DNA of 64,000 nucleotides from Streptomyces sp. NBC_00190 (GTDB lineage: Bacteria; Actinomycetota; Actinomycetes; Streptomycetales; Streptomycetaceae), in NCBI RefSeq assembly GCF_036203305.1, contig NZ_CP108131.1, positions 6,758,001-6,822,000 of the forward strand. Direction: 5' to 3'. The stretch's first letter is position 1. Every line of letters begins with the position of its first letter. A program made the position numbers and the translations under genes. Below the pieces are notes generated by a model. It ran no database searches. It was given only the letters and a program-made list of their open reading frames with translations, and was not told the DNA's origin. Positions 58,023 through 64,000 of the stretch are shown one piece after another.

Positions 58023-59318
58023 TCAGACTCCGAACGGGGCCGGGTACCTGATCGTGCCCGTCGGCACCGGGACGGAATCGTCCAGGACCAGCGCCATCAT
58101 CGCCTCGTCGGGCACCTCGAAGGGCGCCCTGATCCCGAAGCGCGAGGCCGGCACGAAACCGAAGCGCGGGTAGTACTCCGGGTGTCCCAGCACCAGGACC
58201 AGGGACTCCCCGCGCTCCTTCGCCGCCGCGAGCAGTGCCCGGACGACCGAGCTGCCCGCGCCCGAGCGCTGGAACGCAGGATCGGCGGCCACCGGGGCGA
58301 GCGCGAGCGCCCGTACCCCGTCGACCTCGCACACGGTGAGCAGGGCGTGCGCGGCCACCGACCCGTCGGGGCCCTCGGCCACGTACGACAGCCCGGGCAC
58401 CCAGGAGGTGTCGGTGCGCAGCGCGTCCACGAGATCCGCCTCCAGCGGGGTCCCGAACGCCGCCAGGTTGACGTCGCGTACGGCGGCCACGTCGGCCGCC
58501 GTCTCCGGGCGGACGGGCCAGGCGCCGCCGTCGCCCGCGGTCACCGGGCGCAGGGCGTAGCCCGTGTACCCGTACTCGTGCCCGTGGCGGGCCCGCACGT
58601 CGAGCTCCTCGCGGGTGGCGGCCAGCGCGGCCTCCATCGCGGGGTTCGGGGCGGATCCGTCGTGGGAACGGGCGCGGACCCGCTCGGCGAGCGGGCCGTA
58701 GTACTCGGCCCAGTCGGAGTCGGGCAGGTGGTGCACGCCGAGCACCTGGTACCCCGAAGCCTGGGCGGCTGCGACGGTGCCCGCGGTGGTGCGCAGCGGA
58801 CACTCCTCGTCCCAGAAGGCGCGGGCGCCCGCGGACGGCTCCTCGACGGTCCACTCGCACTCGGTCAGCACGATCGTGCCGCCGGGGGCGAGCAGCCGGC
58901 GCCACCGCGCCAGCGCGGTGGCGAAGCCGATGAGGTAGGCGGAGCCCTCGGCCCAGACGAGGTCGAAGGAGCCGTCCTCGAAGTCCTCGCGGGGGAGTGC
59001 GCCCATGTCCGCCGTGACGGTGCGGACGCGATCGGCGAGTCCGCGGGCCTCGGCGGCCGTACGGAGCTCTTCGAGGAACGGCTCGTACAGGTCGACGGCG
59101 GTCACCTCGGCGCCGCCGGATCCGGGACGTCCCGCCTCGGCCGCGAGCAGCAGGGCGCTGCGGCCCGGACCGCAGCCGAGGTCGAGGACGCGCGGCCGCT
59201 CGGGCAGGGGTCCGCACAGGGACAGCAGGTGCCGGGTGCTCGCGTCGGAACCGGGAGCCTGCCGGGGCAGGCCGCGGTGCAGGGTGAAGAAAGCCTCAAT
59301 GAAAGTGGTGTCGGTCAA
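58023..59318 (-). CDS. Fusion of class I SAM methyltransferase and GNAT acetyltransferase
   Basis: This is a 431-residue two-domain protein. Residues 1 to 255 are a SAM-dependent methyltransferase (VLDLGCGPGRSALLLAAE, then AVDLYEPFL, DMGALP and FDLVWAEGSAYLIGF). Residues about 265 to 431 are a GNAT domain like YhbS (FQRSGAGSSVVRALLAAAKE, VLGHPEYYPRFGFVPASRFG). One polypeptide that both methylates and acetylates, possibly the same substrate, is unusual; the two may come from a gene fusion. The start is TTG with AAGGG six bases upstream. The substrate is unknown. Confidence 0.85.
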   Translation of the reverse strand: MTDTTFIEAFFTLHRGLPRQAPGSDASTRHLLSLCGPLPERPRVLDLGCGPGRSALLLAAEAGRPGSGGAEVTAVDLYEPFLEELRTAAEARGLADRVRTVTADMGALPREDFEDGSFDLVWAEGSAYLIGFATALARWRRLLAPGGTIVLTECEWTVEEPSAGARAFWDEECPLRTTAGTVAAAQASGYQVLGVHHLPDSDWAEYYGPLAERVRARSHDGSAPNPAMEAALAATREELDVRARHGHEYGYTGYALRPVTAGDGGAWPVRPETAADVAAVRDVNLAAFGTPLEADLVDALRTDTSWVPGLSYVAEGPDGSVAAHALLTVCEVDGVRALALAPVAADPAFQRSGAGSSVVRALLAAAKERGESLVLVLGHPEYYPRFGFVPASRFGIRAPFEVPDEAMMALVLDDSVPVPTGTIRYPAPFGV

Positions 59319-59698
59319 CGTGAACCCTTGAACGGGGGCTCCGGCCGACGAGGCCGTTCAGCGCGCGGAGCGCGTGATCAGGCCCGGCCGGACGCCCGGA
59401 GGAAATGGGGGATGCACCGGAGTTCGCCGCGCATGGCCGCGATCACTACGACGGTCATCAACCCACCTCTTCCACTCGACACGATCAGGGGCGTGTCCAC
59501 CGTAACATCGACGCTGTTTGTGGTATCGCGCCGTGATCGTCAATGATGATCACGCCCGGGCCCGGGCCGGGAATATTCGGCTTATCGGGGCGTAAACGGG
59601 TGGTGAACCCCTGCTTCCATTCATCCGATAGCCTCTGCCGACGTGTCGCCGCCCCCCAGTGGCGCCCGTTCGGAATCCGTTACAAGGAGTGAGTTCGT
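59319..59698. other. 380-bp gene-free divergent region
   Basis: This region lies between the methyltransferase-GNAT gene and the CDP-alcohol phosphatidyltransferase operon. It contains a GTGATC-N9-GATCAC dyad (59533-59553), a GC-rich CCCGGGCCCGGG run and, at the end, an AAGGAG ribosome site (59684-59689). A frame starting at 59643 is a shadow. Confidence 0.5.
59533..59553. promoter_or_regulatory. Inverted repeat GTGATC-N9-GATCAC
   Basis: A perfect 6+6 dyad about 150 bp upstream of the CDP-alcohol phosphatidyltransferase operon. Candidate operator. Confidence 0.4.
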
Positions 59699-61477
59699 CT
59701 GCCGACCGTCATCCTCACCGGCCTGCCGGTCCCCGGATCACCGCTCGCTGACGAGCTGCGCTCCCTCGGCTTCGACGTCCGGCCCGCCGCCGGTCCCGAG
59801 GACACCGCCGCCGCGCTGGCCGCCGTACCCGCCGACCAGCGGGTGGCCGTCGTGGACAGCGCCTTCGTCGGGCACGTGCACGCGCTGCGCCTCGCGCTGA
59901 CCGACCCGCGCTTCGACGCCTGCGCGGTCACCGGCGCACTCGCCGTCCAGTCCGGCGCCCGCGAGGCCCTCGACAAGGCCGTGGCCGACGCCCCCGCGGG
60001 CACCGGCCCCTACGCGGACCGGCTCGCCGCCGCGGTCGAGGCCTCCGGGACCGCCGTCCAGCGCCCCGAGCTCGGCACCCTCGTCGCCACCGTCCCCGCC
60101 ACCGCGGCGGACCGGGACGCGGCGAGCGCCGCCGTCGCCGCCGTCGACGACGAGGCCGTCCGCCTGCGGACCGCCGTGAAGTCCCGCGACGGCTTCTTCA
60201 CCACCTTCTTCATCAGCCCGTACTCGCGCTACATCGCCCGCTGGTGCGCGCGCCGCGGCCTGACCCCGAACCAGGTCACCACCGCTTCGCTGGTCACCGC
60301 GCTGATCGCGGCCGGCTGCGCCGCCACCGGCGAGCGCTGGGGCTACGTCGCGGCCGGTGTGCTGCTCCTCGTCTCCTTCGTCCTGGACTGCACCGACGGG
60401 CAGCTGGCCCGCTACTCGCTCCAGTACTCGACGATGGGCGCCTGGCTCGACGCGACCTTCGACCGCGCGAAGGAGTACTCCTTCTACGCGGGCCTCGCGC
60501 TCGGCGCGGCCAGGAACGGCGACGACGTGTGGGGGCTCGCGCTCGGCGCCATGATCCTCATGACCTGCCGGCACGTCGTGGACTTCTCCTTCAACGAGGC
60601 CAACCACGACGCGACCGCCAATACGAGTCCCACGGCGGCCCTGTCGGACAAGCTCGACAGCGTCGGCTGGACGGTCTGGGCCCGGCGGATGATCATCCTG
60701 CCGATCGGTGAGCGCTGGGCGATGATCGCGGTCCTGACCGCCTTCACCACCCCCCGGATCGTCTTCTACGCCCTGCTGGTCGGCTGCGCCTTCGGCGCGC
60801 TCTACACCACCGCCGGCCGGGTCCTGCGCTCGCTGACGCGCAAGGCCACACGCACCGACCGGGCCACCCAGGCCCTCGCGGACCTCGCCGACTCCGCCGT
60901 GCTCGCCTGGACCGGCCCGGCCCGTCCCACGAAGCGGCGGCCGAACTACGAAGCGGTGGTCCTGGCCCTGGCCGGCTCCGTGCTGATGGTCGGCGGGGCC
61001 GTGGTCCGCGACTTCGGCGCCACCTGGCTGATCGGGACCGCCGCGGGCTACGTCTTCTTCGCCGGCGCCGCCGTCTCCGGTCCCCTCAGGGGCCCCCTCG
61101 ACTGGCTCGTCCCGCCGCTCTTCCGGTTCGCCGAGTACGTGACCGTCCTCGCGCTCGCCGCCAAGGCGGACGTGCCCGGAGCCCTTCCCGCCGCATTCGG
61201 ACTGGTCGCGGCGGTCGCCTACCATCACTACGACACGGTCTACCGCATCCGTGGTGGTTCGGGCGCGCCGCCGCACTGGCTGGTGCGGACGACCGGCGGT
61301 CACGAGGGCCGGGTCCTGCTGACCGTGGTCCTGTCCGTCGTCCTCGCCCGTGACGTGTTCCCCGTCGCGCTCACGGCCATGGCCGTGTTCGTGGCACTCG
61401 TGGTGCTCGTGGAGAGCATCCGATTCTGGGTCTCCTCCGGAGCACCCGCCGTACATGACGAAGGAGAACCAGCATGA
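59699..61477 (+). CDS. CDP-alcohol phosphatidyltransferase with N-terminal domain (DUF5941-like), CTG start
   Basis: This is a 592-residue membrane protein. Residues 1 to 170 are a soluble domain of unknown function (MPTVILTGLPVPGSPLADEL; VVDSAFVGHVHALRLALTDP). The CDP-alcohol phosphotransferase motif is complete: Asp230-x2-Asp233-Gly-x2-Ala-Arg-x8-Gly-x3-Asp251-x3-Asp255, in LDCTDGQLARYSLQ then MGAWLDATFD; further hydrophobic helices run to the C-terminus. The enzyme joins a CDP-activated alcohol to a second alcohol. The frame has no ATG/GTG/TTG before residue 49; CTG with AAGGAG nine bases upstream is the only start keeping the conserved N-terminus. Overlaps the next gene by four bases. Confidence 0.8.
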   Translation: MPTVILTGLPVPGSPLADELRSLGFDVRPAAGPEDTAAALAAVPADQRVAVVDSAFVGHVHALRLALTDPRFDACAVTGALAVQSGAREALDKAVADAPAGTGPYADRLAAAVEASGTAVQRPELGTLVATVPATAADRDAASAAVAAVDDEAVRLRTAVKSRDGFFTTFFISPYSRYIARWCARRGLTPNQVTTASLVTALIAAGCAATGERWGYVAAGVLLLVSFVLDCTDGQLARYSLQYSTMGAWLDATFDRAKEYSFYAGLALGAARNGDDVWGLALGAMILMTCRHVVDFSFNEANHDATANTSPTAALSDKLDSVGWTVWARRMIILPIGERWAMIAVLTAFTTPRIVFYALLVGCAFGALYTTAGRVLRSLTRKATRTDRATQALADLADSAVLAWTGPARPTKRRPNYEAVVLALAGSVLMVGGAVVRDFGATWLIGTAAGYVFFAGAAVSGPLRGPLDWLVPPLFRFAEYVTVLALAAKADVPGALPAAFGLVAAVAYHHYDTVYRIRGGSGAPPHWLVRTTGGHEGRVLLTVVLSVVLARDVFPVALTAMAVFVALVVLVESIRFWVSSGAPAVHDEGEPA

Positions 61478-62226
61478 TCGGCCTTGTACTCGCTGCCGGT
61501 GCCGGACGCCGTCTGCGTCCCTACACCGACACCCTGCCCAAGGCCCTCGTGCCCGTCGGTCCCCAGGGCGACGAGGAGAGCATCACGGTTCTCGACCTCA
61601 CCCTCGGCAACTTCGCCGAGGTCGGCCTCACCGAGGTCGCCATCGTCGTCGGCTACCGCAAGGAAGCCGTGTACGCGCGCCGGGAGGCCCTGGAGGCCAA
61701 GTACGGCGTCAAGATCACGCTGATCGACAACGACAAGGCCGAGGAGTGGAACAACGCCTACTCCCTGTGGTGCGCGCGTGAGGTCCTCAAGCAGGGTGTG
61801 ATCCTCGCCAACGGCGACACCGTCCACCCGGTCTCCGTCGAGAAGACCCTGCTCGCCGCCCGCGGCAACGGCCAGAAGATCATCCTCGCCCTCGACACGG
61901 TCAAGAACCTGGCCGACGAGGAGATGAAGGTCGTCACCGCCGACGGGAAGGGCGTCCAGAAGATCACGAAGCTGATGGACCCGGCCGACGCGACGGGCGA
62001 GTACATCGGTGTCACCCTCATCGAGGCCGAGGCCGCCGAGCAGCTGGCCGACGCGCTGAAGACCACCTTCGAGCGCGACCCCGACCTCTACTACGAGGAC
62101 GGCTACCAGCAGCTGGTCAACGACGGATTCACCATCGACGTGGCACCCATCGGCGACGTCAAGTGGGTCGAGATCGACAACCACGACGACCTCGCCAAGG
62201 GCCGGACGATCGCATGCCAGTACTGA
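61474..62226 (+). CDS. NTP transferase (phosphocholine/inositol-phosphate cytidylyltransferase-like)
   Basis: This 250-residue nucleotidyltransferase carries the signature LAAGAGRRLRPYTDTLPK at residues 6 to 23, ANGDTVHPVSVE (metal Asp), and late VEIDNHDDLAKG. It most resembles COG1213/LicC-type enzymes that make CDP-choline or, in hyperthermophiles, CDP-inositol. Here it would supply the CDP-alcohol used by the flanking phosphatidyltransferases. ATGA overlap with the upstream stop couples translation; 13-base overlap with the next gene. Confidence 0.88.
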   Translation: MIGLVLAAGAGRRLRPYTDTLPKALVPVGPQGDEESITVLDLTLGNFAEVGLTEVAIVVGYRKEAVYARREALEAKYGVKITLIDNDKAEEWNNAYSLWCAREVLKQGVILANGDTVHPVSVEKTLLAARGNGQKIILALDTVKNLADEEMKVVTADGKGVQKITKLMDPADATGEYIGVTLIEAEAAEQLADALKTTFERDPDLYYEDGYQQLVNDGFTIDVAPIGDVKWVEIDNHDDLAKGRTIACQY

Positions 62227-63275
62227 CGAGGCTCATCCCCTCGCCCCTCGTCGTCGACATCAGTCGCGGCGCGATGGACGACCTGGCCGGCCTCCTGGCC
62301 GACCAGCGGATCTCCGCGTCCGGCAAGCTGGCGATCGCGATCAGCGGCGGCTCCGGCGTCGCGCTGCGCGCCAAGCTGGAACCGGTACTTCCGCACGCCG
62401 ACTGGTACGCCGTCGTCGACGGCACCATCGACTCCGCGGTCAAGCTGGCCGACGACATAAAGGGCCGCCGCTACGACGCCGTCGTGGGCCTGGGCGGCGG
62501 CAAGATCATCGACGTGGCGAAGTACGCCGCGGCGCGGGTCGGGCTGCCCATGGTGGCCGTCGCCACCAACCTCTCGCACGACGGCATCTGCTCGCCGGTG
62601 TCCATCCTGGACAACGACAACGGCCGCGGCTCCTACGGCGTCCCCACGCCGATCGCCATGGTGATCGACCTCGATGTGATCAAGGAAGCCCCGGTGCGGT
62701 TCATCCGCGCCGGCGTCGGCGACGCGATCTCCAACATCTCGGCCATCGCCGACTGGGAGCTCTCGCACGAGATCACCGGCGAGCCCGTCGACGGCCTGGC
62801 CGCCGCCATGGCCCGTACCGCCGGCCAGTCCGTGCTGCGCCACCCCGGCGGATGCGGCGACGACGAATTCCTCACCGTGCTCTCCGAGGCGCTGGTCCTC
62901 ACCGGCATCGCCATGTCGATCAGTGGGGACACCCGCCCGGCCTCCGGCGCCTGCCACGAGATCAGCCACGCCTTCGACCTGCTCTACCCGGGGCGCTCCG
63001 CGCTCCACGGCGAGCAGGTCGGCCTCGGCGCCGCCTTCGCGATGCACCTGCGCGGGGCCGAGGAGCAGTCCGGCCTCTTCGTCGAGGTGCTGCGCCGGCA
63101 CGGCCTGCCGGTGGCCCCGGAGGAGATCGGCTTCAGCATCGACGAGTTCGTCACGGCCGTCGAGTACGCCCCCCAGACCCGCCCGGGACGCTTCACGATC
63201 CTGGAGCACCTCAACCTGTCCGCAGCCGAGATCAGGGACGCTTACGCCGACTATGCCAAGACCATCCGTAGCTGA
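62214..63275 (+). CDS. Glycerol-1-phosphate dehydrogenase-like (iron/zinc-containing alcohol dehydrogenase family)
   Basis: This 353-residue enzyme of the EgsA/AraM branch of the iron-containing alcohol dehydrogenase/dehydroquinate synthase superfamily has the NAD loop GLGGGKIIDVAKYAA, VATNLSHDGICSPVSI, and the metal region RPASGACHEISHAFDLLYPG with His248 and His252. In this family it reduces dihydroxyacetone phosphate to sn-glycerol-1-phosphate, the archaeal-type backbone; a few bacteria have it. Here substrate could equally be another polyol. It overlaps genes on both sides, so a shared pathway with the cytidylyltransferase is likely. Confidence 0.83.
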   Translation: MPVLTRLIPSPLVVDISRGAMDDLAGLLADQRISASGKLAIAISGGSGVALRAKLEPVLPHADWYAVVDGTIDSAVKLADDIKGRRYDAVVGLGGGKIIDVAKYAAARVGLPMVAVATNLSHDGICSPVSILDNDNGRGSYGVPTPIAMVIDLDVIKEAPVRFIRAGVGDAISNISAIADWELSHEITGEPVDGLAAAMARTAGQSVLRHPGGCGDDEFLTVLSEALVLTGIAMSISGDTRPASGACHEISHAFDLLYPGRSALHGEQVGLGAAFAMHLRGAEEQSGLFVEVLRRHGLPVAPEEIGFSIDEFVTAVEYAPQTRPGRFTILEHLNLSAAEIRDAYADYAKTIRS

Positions 63276-64000
63276 ACTCCGGCCCGTCGTACACCCGGCG
63301 GGCGTCAAGGACCGGGTCAGCGGCGAGCACTGGGGCGGGCGCCTCTACATGCGCGAGATCTCCCTGCGCATCACCCGCTACCTGGTCACCACCAAGGTCA
63401 CGCCCAACCAGCTGACCTACGTGATGACCCTGGCCGGTGTCCTCGCCGCCCCGGCCCTGCTGGTGCCGGGCATCTGGGGCGCCGTCCTCGGCGTCGTCAT
63501 GGTCCAGCTGTACCTGCTGCTCGACTGCGTCGACGGCGAGGTCGCCCGCTGGAAGAAGCAGTTCTCGCTCTCCGGCGTGTACCTGGACCGGGTCGGCGCC
63601 TACCTGTGCGACGCGGCGGTGCTGGTCGGCTTCGGCCTGCGCGCCGCCGACCTGTGGGGCACCGGGCCGGTCGACTGGCTGTGGGCGTTCCTGGGGACCC
63701 TCGCGGCACTCGGCGCGATCCTGATCAAGGCCGAGACCGACCTCGTCGGTGTCGCCCGCCACCAGGCGGGGAAGCCGGTGGTCAAGGACGCGGCGGCCGA
63801 GCCGCGCTCGTCCGGCATGGCGCTCGCGCGCCGGGCCGCTGCCGCGCTGAAGTTCCACCGCCTGGTCCTGGGCATCGAGGCCTCGCTGCTCATCCTGGTG
63901 CTGGCCGTCGCGGACCAGATCCGCGGCGACCTGTTCTGGTCCCGCGTCGGTGTGGCCGTCCTCGCCGGCATCGCGCTGCTCCAGACCGTGCTGCACCTGG
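63253..64000 (+). CDS. Second CDP-alcohol phosphatidyltransferase (3' truncated by window)
   Basis: At least 249 residues are seen; the stop lies beyond the window. The motif begins normally (Asp91-x2-Asp94-Gly-x2-Ala-Arg in LDCVDGEVARWKKQ, Gly108, Asp112) but the last Asp, the usual catalytic base, is Ala116 (GVYLDRVGAYLC). Hydrophobic helices follow (WLWAFLGTLAALGAILIKA; ASLLILVLAVADQ). This may be a divergent or inactive partner of the first transferase, or use another base. Its start overlaps the dehydrogenase gene by 23 bases. Confidence 0.84.
   Translation, partial: MPRPSVAELRPVVHPAGVKDRVSGEHWGGRLYMREISLRITRYLVTTKVTPNQLTYVMTLAGVLAAPALLVPGIWGAVLGVVMVQLYLLLDCVDGEVARWKKQFSLSGVYLDRVGAYLCDAAVLVGFGLRAADLWGTGPVDWLWAFLGTLAALGAILIKAETDLVGVARHQAGKPVVKDAAAEPRSSGMALARRAAAALKFHRLVLGIEASLLILVLAVADQIRGDLFWSRVGVAVLAGIALLQTVLHL

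Overview
The window is a piece of a Streptomyces-type actinomycete chromosome. GC is very high with a strong third-position bias, GTG and TTG starts are common, stop/start overlaps abound, and actinomycete marker families are present: a WhiB-like protein, an SsgA-like sporulation protein, an SCO6745-family protein, an F420-type LLM oxidoreductase and the LigC/LigD-polymerase NHEJ pair. From memory, the gene order resembles the S. coelicolor SCO67xx region (ligC, whiB-like, ssgD, beta-oxidation, idi), so a chromosomal arm of a Streptomyces or close relative is inferred. I see no rRNA, tRNA, CRISPR array, insertion sequence, integrase or prophage gene.

Region by region. 0-6.6 kb: end of a GH4 glycosidase, a drug-efflux MFS protein, a Nudix/XRE-cupin pair divergent from a CxxC flavoprotein, and a second FAD enzyme. 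6.5-8.8 kb: divergent DNA ligase (ligC) and LigD-type polymerase. 8.7-12.1 kb: secreted serine hydrolase, TetR regulator divergent from a double-VOC protein, WhiB-like protein. 12.1-14.7 kb: a four-gene, overlapping WXG100/type VII-like operon with three unrecognised products. 14.8-18.4 kb: acyl-ACP desaturase under a 33-bp palindrome, ABC-F protein, SsgA-like protein. 18.5-25.4 kb: Fe-S protein, secreted propeller protein, GNAT, YciI, endonuclease V, a saccharopine-dehydrogenase-like reductase, a secreted PKD/repeat protein, and a YjbR protein.

25.4-32.2 kb is a beta-oxidation operon (CoA transferase/racemase, LLM oxidoreductase, acyl-CoA dehydrogenase, thiolase, FadB) with a GGAAC/GTTCC palindrome inside the spacer of a good housekeeping-type promoter. 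32.3-36.8 kb is a molybdenum hydroxylase operon ending in a membrane-anchored ABM protein. 37-39.6 kb holds a MerR regulator divergent from a fatty acyl-CoA ligase. 39.7-48.8 kb holds a secreted sphingomyelinase-like enzyme, an MpaB/DUF2236 oxygenase, a secreted M1 aminopeptidase, glutamate decarboxylase, an SCO6745-family protein and Tex. 49-51.5 kb is an ImmA/IrrE peptidase, MAB_1171c-type membrane protein and SDR operon. 51.6-57.2 kb holds a tiny secreted Asp/Gly/His/Trp-rich protein, a second ABC-F, a GlxA/DJ-1 pair, an enoyl-CoA hydratase and an RsbW-like ATPase. 57.2-59.3 kb holds idi and a methyltransferase-GNAT fusion.

59.7-64 kb is the most intriguing unit: an overlapping operon of a CDP-alcohol phosphatidyltransferase (apparently starting at CTG), an NTP transferase of the phosphocholine/inositol-phosphate cytidylyltransferase type, a glycerol-1-phosphate-dehydrogenase-like enzyme and a second CDP-alcohol phosphatidyltransferase cut by the window end. 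Together they could make, activate and transfer a polyol phosphate into an uncharacterised phospholipid or phosphodiester. Gene functions are from recognised families read by eye; no database search was run.
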